From Paulownia fortunei (lineage: Eukaryota > Streptophyta > Magnoliopsida > Lamiales > Paulowniaceae): a stretch of DNA of 64,000 nucleotides. This document shows, in pieces, positions 1-12,585 of this stretch. The stretch covers positions 18,636,551 through 18,700,550 of the forward strand of contig CM033106.1 in assembly GCA_019321725.1 (NCBI GenBank), given 5' to 3'. The stretch's first letter is position 1, and every line of letters starts with the position of its first letter. The notes beneath the pieces are model-generated. The model searched no databases and had not been told where the DNA came from. It worked only from the letters and a program-made list of their open reading frames with translations. The position numbers and the translations under genes were made by a program.

Positions 1-3000
1 TTATCATGACTAATTACTTTGTACAACAAATTATTTTGCATAGTAGTCATTGAGATGTTCAATCAAATTTAGTGCAATATATTTTAAATAATTTAGTGCA
101 ATAATATATAAAAATACTTTGCCTAAACCATCAATCAAAAAAATTAAATATCAAAATAAATCTAATTTGTGGTTAAAAAATTCTATTATTCTTGTAAAAC
201 TATTTATCTACAATATTAAATAATAATTGAAACATTTAACAATAGTATATAAAGTTGAAATAATAATTAAATTTAAAATAATAAGACTTAATCAACTTCG
301 TGCGACATGTTCTATTCGGAGTTATAGAAAAGATGATTTAGAATATTGTGACTTTCACGACGTGTGATACAATCCTGTATTGTTGTATATTTTAAATGTA
401 TTAGAATTTCCAAGCTAGGTTGATGGTTTATAGAAATATTTATATAAATTGTTGCAGTGAATTAATGTAATAAAATATTAAAAAGAGTATGTCATATAGA
501 AAATTCATTATCTCACAAAGTAACAAAATAATCTTCAAAATGAACATATTATATGCAATATAATAAAGGAAATTAAAAGAAACAAGTAACACCTCGAAGG
601 CGTTATGTGGTTTAATGCCATTAATTAAATTTTAAAAAAAATAAAATAACGGAAGGTGTTATCCCAGATAAATCTTCTATAAAAAAATAAAAAATTAAAG
701 GTTCTACCACACATAACATTTTACTATACTTAGAAAAAAATGTTTTACAGGATTTTGAATTTTCAAATATTTTATAACATTGTGTTTTAAAAACCCACTC
801 ATAATATATTAATATCCAAATATTTAGAATATAAGTGTCCTAAATTTTGTGGCTATATTGATAATTCATAATTCATTCACTCCTTTATTTATTTTTCTAA
901 TATTGCACGTAGATGATCTATAAAAATTAGGCATTATTGGATGCTATTTTGAAGTTCACCTAATTAGCACGAGGGCATATTTATTCTGAAAAATTATTAA
1001 TAAGTTGAATGTGTAAGGTTTACGATATGATATTTTTAACAACACATTCAACAATTAGTTGAATTATTAGAAGATGTAGCTTCCTTATGGACTTGTACTT
1101 ATATGAGAAGAAGGTGATTCTTTGAAATGAAAGAGATGGGATCAATACTCTCATTCTATTAAGTGAATTTTATGGTTTAGCAGAATATCTTAAATAATTA
1201 AAATGTTGTGAGGCAAAGCAGGACATGTGTATATGGGAATTATGAATTATTAAATACGTGTAAGTCTATTTAATTGCTGTCGTAGATCCTACCACACATT
1301 ACTATTATATAAATTAATGATAGACATGTGTCTCCCTAATTAAAGTAACGAGGAACTTAGTAAAATGTAGGAATTATATATTATTAAAAAGGAAAAACAA
1401 TAGTGCCCCAATAAACACGTGTTGTTTTTGTTTTTTATACAAAACCACAATTTAAATGCTTTACATTGTGTAACACGCATTTAGGGTGTTGGTTTTTTTA
1501 AATTTTTTTATTCATATTTATTTTTATATAATACTTTCATTATCATTACTAGTTACTTTGTACAACAAATTATTATGTATATTAGTCATTGAGATATTCA
1601 ATCAAATTCAGTGCAATATATTATAAATAATTTAGTGCAATAATATATAAAAATATTTTGCCTAAACCATTAATCAGAACATTTAAATATCAAAATAAAT
1701 CTAATTTGTGGTTAAACAATTCTATTATTCTTGTAAAATTATTTATCTACAATATTAAATAATAATTTAAACATTTAATAATAGTAATATAAAGTTGAAA
1801 TAGTAATTAAATTTAAAATAATAAGACTTAATCAACTTCGTGCGACATGTAGTATTCGGAATTATAGAAAAGATGATTCAGAATATTGAGAATTTCACGA
1901 CGTGTTATATAATCCTGTATTGTTGTATATTTTAAATCTATTAGAATTTCCAAACTAGGGTTGATGGTTTATAGAAATATTTATATAAATTAATGTAATA
2001 AAATATCAAAAGAGTATGTTATACAGAAAATTCTTTATCGCACAAAGTAATAATTTAATCTTCAAAATGAAGATATTATACGCAATATAATAAAGAAAAT
2101 TAAAAGAAACAACTAACACCTCGAAGCCGTTATGTGGTGTAACGCCTTTAATGAAATTTTAAAGCAAATAAAATAAAAAAACTGAAGGTGTTATCCTAGA
2201 TAAAATCTTCTATCAAAATATAAAAAACTAAAGGTTCTACCACTCATAACATTTTACTATGCTTAGAGAAAAAAGCTTTTACAGGATTTCAAATTTTAAA
2301 TTTTGTGTAACATTGTGTTTTAAAAACCCACTCAAAATATATTAATATCCAATTATTTATAATATAAGTGCGCTAATTGTTTTTGGCTATATTGATAATT
2401 CATAATTCATTCACTCATTTATTTTTTATTTCTAATATTGCACGTAGACGATCCATGAAAATTAGGCATTATTGGATACTATTTTGAGGTGCACCTAATT
2501 AGCACGATGGCATATTTACTCTGAAAATTTCTTAATAAGTTGAATGTGGATGGTTTATGATATGATATTTTTAACAACACATTCAACAATCAATTGAATT
2601 ATTAGAAAATGTAGCTTCCTTATAGACTTGTACTTATTTGAGAAGAAGGAGATTCTTTGAAATGAAAGAGTTGGAATCAATACTCTCATTCTATAAGGGG
2701 AATTTTATGGTTTAGCAGAATATATTAAATAATCTGAATGTTGTGAGGCAAAGCAAGACATGTGTATATGGGAAGTAGAAATTATTAAATATGTGTATGT
2801 CTATTTAATTATTATCGTAGATCCTACCACACATTATTATTATATAAATTAATGATAGACATGTGTCTCCCTAATTAAAGTAAAGAGGAACTAATAAATC
2901 TAATTTGTGGTTAAAAAATTCTATTATTCTTATAAAATTATTTATCTACAATATTAAATAATAATTGAAACATTTAACAATAGTAATATAAAGTTGAAAT

Positions 3001-4752
3001 AATAATTAAATTTAAAATAACAGGACTTAATCAATTTCGTGTGGCATGTAGTATTCAGAATTATAGAAAAGATGATTCAGAATATTGTGAATTTCACGAC
3101 GTGTGTTACAATCCTTTATTGCTGTATATTTTAAATCAATTATAATTTCCAAAGTGGGGTTGATAGTTTATAGAAATATTTATGTAAATTGTTGCACTGA
3201 ATTATTTAGGGTTATTTGCACTTAATCTAATAAAATATCAAAAGAGTATGTCATACAGAAAATTCTTTATCACATAAAGTAACAAATTAATCTTCAAAAT
3301 GAAGATATTATATGCAATATAAGAAAGAAAATTAAAAGAAACGACTAACACCTTGAAGGCGTTATGTGGTGTAACACCTTTAATAAATAAATAAATAAAT
3401 AAACTAAAGGTGTTACCCAGATAAAACCTTCTATCAGAAAAAACAAATTAGTGGTTCTATCAAACATAACATTTTACTATACTTAGAAAATGTTTTTTAA
3501 GGATTTTGAATTTTAAATTTTTTATAACATTGTTTTTAAAACACCCACACAAAACATATTTATATTGAAATGTTAAAATATATGTATCCTGAATTTAGGC
3601 TATATTCATAATTCATAATACATTCACTCCTTTAATTTTTTTCTGATAATGCACATAGAGGATTCATGAAAAGTAGGCATTATTAGAGGCTATTTTGGGT
3701 GCACTTAATTAGAATGAGGGCATATTTACTCTCAAGAATGCTGAATAAGTTGAATTTGATATGGTTTATATATTAGTAACTACACATTCAACAATCAGTT
3801 GAATTATTGGAAAATGTAGCTTCTTTATGGGCTGGCTAGTACATAGTTGAGAAGAAGAGATTCTTTGAAACAAAAGAGATGGGATCAATACTCTCACTCT
3901 ATTATGAGAATTTTATGGTTTGGTAGAATATCTTAAATGGTCAGAATGCTCAGAGGTAAAGCAAGACATGTGTATATGGGAACTACAAATTATTAAATAC
4001 ATGTAAGTCTCTTTAATTATTATGGTAGATCCTACCACACATTAGTATAATATATATTAATGATAGACATGTATTAAAGTAACAGGGAACTTAGTTAAAT
4101 GTAGGAATTGTACATTATTAGAAAAGAAAAAATGTAGTTCCCCAATAAACACGTGTTGTTTATTTACATAAAACTACAGTTTAAATGATTTACACTATGT
4201 AACACGCCTTCAGGATGTGCTTTTTTTTTATATATATTTTGTTTTCTTTACAAGTATTTTTTATATGATATCTAAAATTGTAAAATCTAAATACCAAAAT
4301 AAAGCTAATTTGTGGTTAAAGAAATCTATTATTCTTGTAAAATTATTTATCTACAATATTAAATAATAGTTGAAACATTTAGTGATAGTAATGCAAAGTT
4401 GAAATAAGAAAACCTCATCAACTTCATGCGGCATATAGTATTCAAAATTACAAAAAAGATGATTCCAAACATTGTGAATTTCATGATGTGTTATGCAATC
4501 CTTGATTGTTGTATATTTTAATTCTATTAGAATTTCCAAACTAGGGTTGATGGTTTATAGAAATATTTATATAAATTGTTATACTGAATTATTTAGGATT
4601 TATTGCACTTAACCTAACAAAATATCAAAATGAGTATGTCATATACAAAATTATTTATCATATAAACTATCAAATTAATCTTCAAAATGAACATATCATA
4701 TGTAAATATTTGATATAAAATAAAGGACATTGAAAGAAACAACTAACACCTC

Positions 4753-4779
4753 AAAGGCATTATGTGGTGTAATGCCTTT
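4753..4779. other. Perfect hairpin conserved in position across array units
   Basis: AAAGGCATTA (4753-4762), loop TGTGGTG, TAATGCCTTT (4770-4779) form a perfect 10-bp stem. The same site in other units (near 600, 2125, 3356, 15890, 19460, 23910, 25460, 28465) keeps the TTATGTGGTGTAA core, while the arms vary around AAGGCGTTA/TAACGCCTT. Unit 4 differs from that form on both arms in a way that keeps pairing. Both changes are also what CpG decay on opposite strands would produce, so selection for the hairpin is not shown. Confidence 0.7.
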
Positions 4780-5590
4780 AATGAGATTTTAATAAAATTA
4801 AAAAATAAACTGAAGGTGTTATCCCAGATAAAACCTTCTATTAGAAAAAAAAAAATTAAAGATTTTATCAGACATAACATTTTACTATACTTAGAAAAAA
4901 ATAAGTTAAAGTATTTCGAATTTTTAAATTTTTTATAACATTATGTTTAAAACCCAACTCAAAACACATTTATATTGAAATGTTAAAATATACATGTCCT
5001 GAATTTATGGATATATTGATAATTCATAATATATTCACTTATTTATTGTTTTTCTGATAATGCACGTAGGCGATCCATGAACATTAGGCATTATTGGAGG
5101 CTATTTTGGGGTGCACCTAATTACCAGGAGGGCATATTTACTCTCAAGAATGCTTAATAAGTTGAATGTGGTATGGTTTATGATAAAATGTTAGTAACAA
5201 CACATTCAACAATTAGTTGAATTATTGAAGAATGTAGCTTCCTTATGGGCTTGTAATTATTTGAGAATGCTAAGTAATTCATAATACATATTATGTTATG
5301 GGCTTGTGCACATTTGAGAATACTTGTACATATTGTGTTTAAAAAACCAACTCAAAACACATTTATATCAAAATGTTAAAATATACATGTCCTAAATTTA
5401 TGGATATATTGATAGTTCATAATACATTCACTCCTTTATTGTTTTTCTGATAATGCACGTAGGCGATCCAAGAACATTAGGCATTATTGGAGGTTAATTT
5501 GGGGTGCACCTAATTACTAGGAGGGCATATTTACTCTCAAGAATGCTTAATAAGTTGAACGTGGTATGGTTTATGATAAAATAATAGTAA

Positions 5591-5595
5591 CAACA
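5591..5595. other. 5' target-site duplication CAACA of gypsy element
   Basis: CAACA here is repeated at 15534-15538 directly after the 3' LTR. Other array units show the uninterrupted site as AACAACACATTCAAC, so the paralogous empty site confirms a 5-bp duplication and fixes both element ends. Confidence 0.9.
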
Positions 5596-7791
5596 TATGA
5601 TACCCGAGCCTCTTACTACTCACATGGCCAAATATGATTCATGCATTACGTGTTAATTTTATATGCTATTTGCATTTTTATTGATATTGCATAATTTATT
5701 TCATTTTATACGACATTCTTGAATACTAAACTTAATTCTAAAGCTCTTGCACGGTATTAGTTATTGAATTTTCTAATCTAAGTAGTTGATTTTATATTGA
5801 AATAAGAAGAAAATGAGGTGGATCAATATTAGATATAGATGAGATATATAGGGTATAATTTTGGAAGTGTTAAAAGTGTTACTAGTAAGTTTATACGGTT
5901 TAATTTGATTTGATCAAGTTATTTCAAAAGTATATATTTGTAAATTAGCATACTTGGGATATTGGACATGATATAATGTGATTTAAGTGTCATATTACAA
6001 GGCCTATATGTGCATATGATTTTAGAAATGCAAACTACATAATTCTTTAAGAATCGGATGCGAATCGATTTGGAGATCGAATAAATGAATATAGGAAATA
6101 ACTATGGGAATGAATGGTGACTAAGATAGGTTGCAACCAAATAAAAATAGGTGAGACACGCAAGATTAGGGCTGCAAGATAAGGGAGAAAATCAGATTTT
6201 ACCATTTACTTGCCACCTCATGCTTTCTTATTAAGCTTAAGCTAACATCTCAAACTAACACCTCAAACCCTTCACCCTTAAGCCACGACCAGACCCTCAT
6301 TTTAGCCATTTTCATCTTCCAAACACACACCTTAAGGTCTCCAAGTGATCCAAATTGATTCCAAGTTGAAATAAAAGCAAGAAAAGCAAAGGAGAAGTGA
6401 TTACCATCAAGTTAACCTCAAAATCTGTATAGGTAACACTTATCTATGGTTTTACCTTTGGTTTTCAGATTATTATGAATGGTTTTATTGTTTATTAAGC
6501 TTTCAATATCTCTTATAAAAATGTTAGGAAGATTTTAGTTAGACTTTGGTGCACAAAGAAAGGGTTTTTGATGACAAACACTTAATAGGAAATACTTGTG
6601 GCAGAAACTGTCATCTTACAGTTTTCTTGTATTTTAGGCTTCAAAAGTGTATGGTATGTTGAATAAAACCTATAATTATTACCATTTACATGACCTTATA
6701 TGAGTTAAGAGTATAGGAATGAAGTTTTATCTGTATGAGATTTTGTGCTTTCAACTTACCAAATTGGGAATGGTGCTTGATGTTGGGTAATATTACAAGT
6801 TATTTTACATCTAAGGTTGGAGAAGAATACTAAACAAATTTAGGCTAAGCCACCAACCAAGTGAAAGGTAAGTAAAGATTCATTTGCAACTACAATGCAT
6901 AGACATAGTAGATGTATGAATTATATGTAATATCATAAATCATATCTGCATAGTAGAGGGCTCTCAATTGAGCATACATACATAGGCATTGTCATTGGCA
7001 CGTGCATGCATCATATACGTGCATTGTGATAAATCTTGCATTACATGGCATGATTGTGAGAAAGAAAAATATTTTGTTGACCACTTCTAGTGCACCGAAG
7101 CATGCATGAATTTGCTTGGTTTTATGCATAGATTTGCATGCTTATATGGTTATTAGCCATTAGATTATGGCGGTATACAGAGCTCTTTTTTTATGCATGG
7201 GATAATAGCGTTGGTCAAGGGTCCAAGAAAGAAATGATTTTGAGAAAAATATTTTGATGCATAAAATTGCATTGTGGGCATAGCATGTTGAGAGGAAAGA
7301 CTTGATATTGTGGATTATTCTTTGACATGCATAATCATTACTTGCTGAGCGTTAGCTCATATAGTTTATGCATTGTAGGTGAGTACGATGATACCTGAAG
7401 CATCTTTTATTGGCTGGGCGGCGGTTAGAACTCCCACAGGTGTCTGAGAGAGTGTGTACATAGATGACGACCTGTTGGGCTATTTTGTTGGCTTGTTATA
7501 TTTTGAGTCTGTTGTATTATATTTTTAGACTGGTACTATATTTTGCTTTTAAAACTTTACTATAAATAAGTATGTAAATATTGGGTTGTTGTGGTGTTAT
7601 GCTTTTATATAAATACTGATCTTGCTATATACATGACGTGTGCGAAAGTATTTTAAACAGGGTTGTGCACGTAAGAAGTGATTTATCTTTTCTTAAAGTG
7701 TTACAAAAAAAAAATATCACATGCATGCACACAGGTTCTATCATGTCAAATTATACTAGATATCTAGTTGTGTAGTAATGGGGGTGTTATA
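5596..7791 (+). repeat. 5' LTR of gypsy element (2196 bp)
   Basis: Begins TATGATACCCGAGCC and ends GGTGTTATA. The ends form an imperfect inverted repeat. Aligns along its length with 12586-15533 but lacks a ~655-bp block after position ~6735 and the 48-bp tandem repeat near 7130. The primer binding site follows after three bases. Confidence 0.92.
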
Positions 7792-7794
7792 GAG

Positions 7795-7806
7795 TGGTAT
7801 CAGAGC
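7795..7806 (+). other. Primer binding site (initiator Met tRNA)
   Basis: TGGTATCAGAGC, three bases after the 5' LTR, matches the complement of the 3' end of plant initiator methionine tRNA, the usual primer for this group. It is intact. Confidence 0.92.
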
Positions 7807-7962
7807 CCCGGACTTGATTCTGTAGACTGTCCATGTACATGATCTTAGAACTTACGGAGCACAGCTACGCCAGTAAGTTTTACATTATCATATATTGCAT
7901 TACATATTCTATGAATTATATTTGCCATATGTTGTCAAACTTGTGTAAAATAGCGCTACAAA

Positions 7963-9410
7963 ATGGTGAGAACTCGTGGTGAGAGCAGTGGTGGTGCCAG
8001 AGCGCAGAGAAATGAGACACCCACCCCTGTTAATGAGCGAGATACCATGATTAACTGATTAATAGGGTTGATTGAACGACAGTCCGAATAAATTTAGCAA
8101 CTGATTCGATAGAGAGATAATGGTGAGCAACCACGGGTGGAGGTAAACCAACAACGGGCGGACTATATATATATGGTGGGAGAACGATTTAAAAGGTTGG
8201 ATCCCCCAACATTTGAGGATGCGATTGATCCTACCGATGTAGAGGACTGGTTGAGGACCCTGGAAAACATGTTCCAGTATAGCAGGGTGCCAGTAGAGGA
8301 GAGGGTAATGTGTGCTACTTTCATGCTTCGTGGTAGTGCAGGCCATTGGTGGGACATGATCAGCAGCATAGAGGACATTACTACCATGAGCTGGGATAGA
8401 TTCAAGGAGTTATTCCAAAATAAATATTTCACGGCCCCAGTTCGCATGATGAAGATGAATGAGTTTATACAACTGCGACAAGGAGCAATGACTATTGGGG
8501 AATATATTCATAAATTTGAACAACTGTCCAGGTTCGCTACGCACATGGTCAGCACTAAAGCACTTAAAGTAGAGAGATTTCTAGAGGGTTTGAGGCCAAA
8601 GTTATACCAGGATGTGAATATGGCGGGTACTCAAGGGTTGACATTTTCACAGGTAGCTGAGAGGGCACTAGTAACAGAACATGCTGAATTGAGAATCGCT
8701 CCTGCACAAGAGGCTCGACAGCAATTCAGACAGCAGGGACAGAGATACTCTGTAGGGCAAAAGAGGCCAGTCCAAATGCAGAGATTGGGATTTAAATTTC
8801 AAGAAGAATAAGGCCAACAACAAGAAGGTCAAAATAAGAGGCCACGGGTTGAACAAGGAAAAATACCGATGCTAGAAGTTGTGTGTCAGAAATGTGGTAA
8901 TCGACATATTGGAGGCTGCTATATAGATACCAAGACGTGTTTTCGATGTGGAATACTAGGACATATTGCTAAATTTTTCCCAGGTAAACAAAATCAGACC
9001 AGCCAAAAGAATGTACCAGCCAAGGTGTTCCCTATGACCAGGGCGGATGCAGAAGCAAATCCATCGGTGGTAATAGGTATACTTTATATTTCTAGAGTTC
9101 CAACACTTGTATTATTTAATTCTGGAGCCACGCATTCATTTGCATGCACTGAGTACGTGAAGAGGCTGGGTAGAATACTAGATGTAGCAAAAATTAGTTA
9201 TAATGTAACAGTCCCCTTTGGAGATGCTAGACAAATCGATTGAATTTTGAGAGCTTGTGCTATACTTGTTGAAGGTAGAGAATTACATGCTGATTTGATT
9301 GTACTGGATAAGAATGATTACAATGTTATTTTGGGCATGGATTAGTTGTCAAAGTATGGGGCTACTATCAACTGTAAGGAAAAGACGGTGACATTTCAAC
9401 TTTTTGGAAA
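7963..9410 (+). pseudogene. gag and protease region of gypsy element, decayed
   Basis: One reading frame runs from an ATG at 7963 through gag and protease, broken by stops at 8056, 8089, 8095, 8110, 8809, 9241 and 9343 and leaving frame near 9405. The longest open stretch (8137-8811) is the retrotransposon gag core. A zinc-knuckle region follows at about 8884-8990, but the last Cys of the CCHC box is replaced (ending HIAKFF). The protease motif reads NSGATHSF at 9118, so the catalytic Asp has become Asn (codon AAT). The stops lie where Gln, Arg or Trp codons are expected. The protein would package RNA and process the polyprotein; this copy cannot do either. Confidence 0.88.
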
Positions 9411-10990
9411 GAGTCTTTCACATTTGCTAGCATTTTGAAGAATTTTAGATTCCCTATGATTTCAGCAGTGAAGGCACAACGATTACTCGATAATAGTTGC
9501 GAAGGGTACTTGGTGAGTGTCATGAACATTGAGGAACAACACCCACCAACTATGAGTGAAATACCAGTGGTACGGGAATATACTGAAGTATTCCTAGATG
9601 ATCTCCCGAGACTGTCACCAAATCGTGAAATAGAGTTTGTTATTGACATACAACCAGGAACATATCCAATTTCTAAAACTCCCTACAGAATGGCTCCCTT
9701 AGAGTTGAAAGAATTGAAAGTAAATTACAGGACTTGTTAGACAAGGGATTCATCAGACCGAGCTTTTCACCTTAGGGAGCACCAGTTTTGTTTGTACATA
9801 AGAACGATGGCACTATGAGACTGTGCATCGATTATTGAGAGTTGAACAGGGTCACAATTAAGAATAAGTATCCGTTATCCAGAATCGATGATTTATTTGA
9901 CCAGCTTTAGGGTGCCGCAATATTTTCAAAAATTGACTTACGCTCTGGGTACCATCAATTGAAAATAAAGGAAGAGAATATCCCCAAGATGGCATTTAGT
10001 ACAAGATATGGGTACTATGAATTTTTGGTGATGCCATTTGGATTGACTAATGCTCTAGCAGCATTCATGGATCTGATGAACAGAGTGTTTAAAGAATTTT
10101 TGGATAAATTTGTTATTATGTTCATAGATGACATTCTAGTTTACTCCAAAACTAAAGAAGAGCATGTCGCACATTTAATACAAGTACTAGAGGTCCTGAA
10201 AGTGAAGCAGTTATATGCCAAATTCAAGAAATGCGTGTTCTGGTTGGATCGTGTGGTATTCTTGGGACATGTTATATTAGGAGCGGGAATATCAGTAGAT
10301 CCAAGTAAAGTTGAAGCTATCAACAACTGGATGCAGCCTACTAATCCTTTGGAGGTGCGCAGTTTTTTGGATTTAGCTGGATATTATCGAAGATTTGTGG
10401 AAGGGTTCTCCAACTGGATGCAGCCTACTAATCCTTTAGAGGTGCGCAATTTTCTGGGTTTAGCTGGATATTACCGAAGATTTGTGGAGGGGTTCTCCAA
10501 GATTGCAATGCCATTGACACAATTAACTAGAAAAGGGGTGATGTTTAGATGGACTGATATGTGTGAGCGAAGTTTCCAGGAGCTGAAAAAGAGGCTGACT
10601 TCAGCACCTATTCTCTCAATTCCATTAGGTACGGGAGGATTCATAATTTACAATAACGCATCGAAGAATGGATTAGGATGTGTACTGATGCAGAATGGCA
10701 AAGTAATTGCATATGAATCCAGGCAACTTAAAGAGTACGAAAAGAATTACCCCACGCATGACTTGGAACTTGCTGTTGTTGTATTTGCGCTTAAAATATG
10801 GAGGCACTATTTATATGGTGAATGGTGCGAGATCTATACTGATCACAAGAGCCTCAAATACTTCTTCACATAGAAAGAGTTGAATATGCGGCAGCGAAGA
10901 TGGCTAGAACTGGTAAAAGATTATGATTGTGTGATCAATTACCACCCCAGTAAAGCCAACGTTGTAGCTAATGCATTGAGCTGAAAATCC
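9411..10990 (+). pseudogene. Reverse transcriptase and RNase H of gypsy element, decayed
   Basis: The frame enters at 9411, shifts near 9716, then stays open from 9959 to 10870. Reverse transcriptase has its catalytic box FIDDILVY at 10121. RNase H follows from about 10630, with its first catalytic Asp changed to Asn (YNNAS, codon at 10655). Stops at 9773, 9836, 9908, 10871 and 10982 replace expected Trp, Arg or Gln codons. Between RT and RNase H a 29-residue block is duplicated in tandem (10325-10411 and 10412-10498). The family role is copying element RNA into DNA. RT motifs survive, but the chain is broken and RNase H is inactive by sequence. Confidence 0.9.
10325..10498 (+). repeat. 87-bp in-frame tandem duplication in pol
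   Basis: Two adjacent 87-bp copies (10325-10411, 10412-10498) each encode a block beginning [12 protein letters not shown]. They differ at six positions, all transitions, and keep the reading frame, so two connection-domain segments sit in series. Confidence 0.93.
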
Positions 10991-11019
10991 ACACAAAGTA
11001 TAATAGCTATGGATTTAAT

Positions 11020-12544
11020 TCAGAAACCAGAATTGAATGAGTTGAAGAAAATGAATATAGAGATTTTACAGACAGGAGTAATAGAGGCAAAGTTGACAGC
11101 CCTGATGCTTCAGCCTACGCTAATTGATAGGATCAAACAGGGATAGCGAGATGATGAATATCTCATCAATATGAGAAAATATGTTGCTACAGGGAAGTCT
11201 CCTGAATTTGAGATGACTCAGAATGATATTTTACAATTAGAGGGCGGTTTTGTGTGCCAAATATTGATAATATTTGGGAAGACATTTTAAAAGAGGCATA
11301 TTCAACCCCTTATTCAGTACATCCAGGGGCTACCAAGATGTATAGAGACTTGAAAATGCATTATTGGTGGCCGGGTATGAGAAAGGACATCGCCCAACAT
11401 GTGGAGCAATGTCTAACATGTCGGCAGATAAAGGCCAAACATCAAAAACCCGCAGGGACTTTGCAACCTCTACTTATTCCAGAATGGAAATGGGAAAGGA
11501 TCACCATGGATTTCGTAACTGGTTTGCCAAAGACTACTAAGGGTCATGATGCTATTTGAGTTATCGTCGACAGATTGACCAAGTCTGCTCATTTTCTTTC
11601 CATATGTTCTACCTATTCCATGGATCACTATGCCCAATTATACATTCAAGAGATTATCAGACTTCATGGAGTGCCATTGTCTATAGTTTCTGATAGACAT
11701 TTAAGATTTTTGTCTGCTTTTTGGAGGAGTTTACACAAAGCTTTGGGAACATAATTATCATTCAGTACAACATATTATCCTCAGACGGATGGGTAATCTG
11801 AATGAACAATACAAACATTGGAGGATATGCTCAGAGCCTGTGTATTAGACTTCCAAGGTCAGTGGAGTAAATTCCTACCTTTGGTGGAGTTTTCGTACAA
11901 CAACAGCTATCAGACTAGCATTGAAATGGCTCCCTATGAAGCATTGTATGGCAAAAAACGTAGGTCTCCGATACATTGGGATGAAGTTGGTGAGAAGAAA
12001 CTTTTGGCCTAGATATGATTCGAGAAATGATAGAAGCTATGCCACGAATTCGACAAAGAATGCAAACTGTCCAAAATTGGCAGAAAAGTTATGCAGATCG
12101 ACAAATAAGGGCGCTGGAGTTTACGGTAGGAGATCAGGTGTTTTTGAAAGTAGCACCAATGAAGGGCATCACGCAGTTTGGAAAGAAAGGAAAATTGAGT
12201 CTCAGATACATTGGCCCATTCTCTGTGATTGAAAGAATTGGTGATGTTGCTTACAGACTAGATCTGCCAATGTCTATGTCCCAAATACACAATGTATTTC
12301 ATGTGTCTATGCTGAGGAAATATATTGTTAATCCCTCTCACATTCTGAAGAATGAACTAATAGAATTAAAGGCAGATTTGAGCTGTAAACAAAAACCTGT
12401 ACAAATTTTGTTATGAGAAGTGAAGCAGCTGAGAAATAAATAGATTCCATTGGTTAAAGTGTTATGGAGAAACCAACTGGTAGAAGAGGCTACTTGGGAA
12501 AGGGAGGATGAAATGAGAATTAAGTATCCTGAACTTTTTCGGTA
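11020..12544 (+). pseudogene. Integrase with C-terminal chromodomain-like tail, decayed
   Basis: Integrase begins with a His-His-Cys-Cys zinc site (HPG at ~11320, MHYWW, then CLTC at ~11410). The core keeps acidic residues at MDFVTG (~11508) and VSDRH (~11686) and a Glu at LVEFSYNN (~11885). Stops occur after GHDAI (11557), near 11752, and at 11791 and 11800. Frameshifts lie near 11245 and 12008. The tail from 12015 carries the IHNVFHVSMLRKY stretch and a Trp-rich end at ~12465-12530, typical of chromoviral integrases that bind chromatin. The reading frame ends shortly before the polypurine tract. Not functional. Confidence 0.88.
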
Positions 12545-12572
12545 AGTGAAATTTTGGGGATGAAATTTTTAT

Positions 12573-12585
12573 AAGGAGGGGGGGA
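12573..12585 (+). other. Polypurine tract of gypsy element
   Basis: AAGGAGGGGGGGA directly precedes the 3' LTR, in the expected place and strand for priming second-strand synthesis. Confidence 0.88.

Larger units (their letters stand above)
1..5595. repeat. Tandem array of ~1.5-kb units, block 1 (units 1-4)
   Basis: Four diverged direct copies of a non-coding unit start near 1, 1540, 2894 and 4251. Unit 1 is about 1540 bp. Units 2 and 3 are joined through a shared deletion of a unit tail and the next unit head. Landmarks recurring in the same order are AATTTGTGGTTAAA (~165, 1700, 2905, 4308), a GGCGTTA/TAACGCC hairpin (~600, 2125, 3356, 4753), GTGCACCTAATTAG or variants (~950, 2493, 3700, 5113) and TTCAACAATCAGTTGAA-like palindromes. 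Unit 4 also has an internal duplication of ~390 bp (4938-5330 against 5331-5595). No ORF of note, no RT or transposase. The family is not recognised. It could be a satellite of middle-length monomer or a tandemly amplified non-autonomous element. Block 1 ends exactly at the target duplication of the gypsy element. Confidence 0.85.

Noticed and set aside
1..5595. Array unit as a coding transposon
   Set aside because: No ORF above 62 codons and no transposase or RT motif in any of the copies.
11921..12232. Second plus-strand ORF over the integrase
   Set aside because: Out of frame with the integrase; a shadow created by the nearby frameshift.
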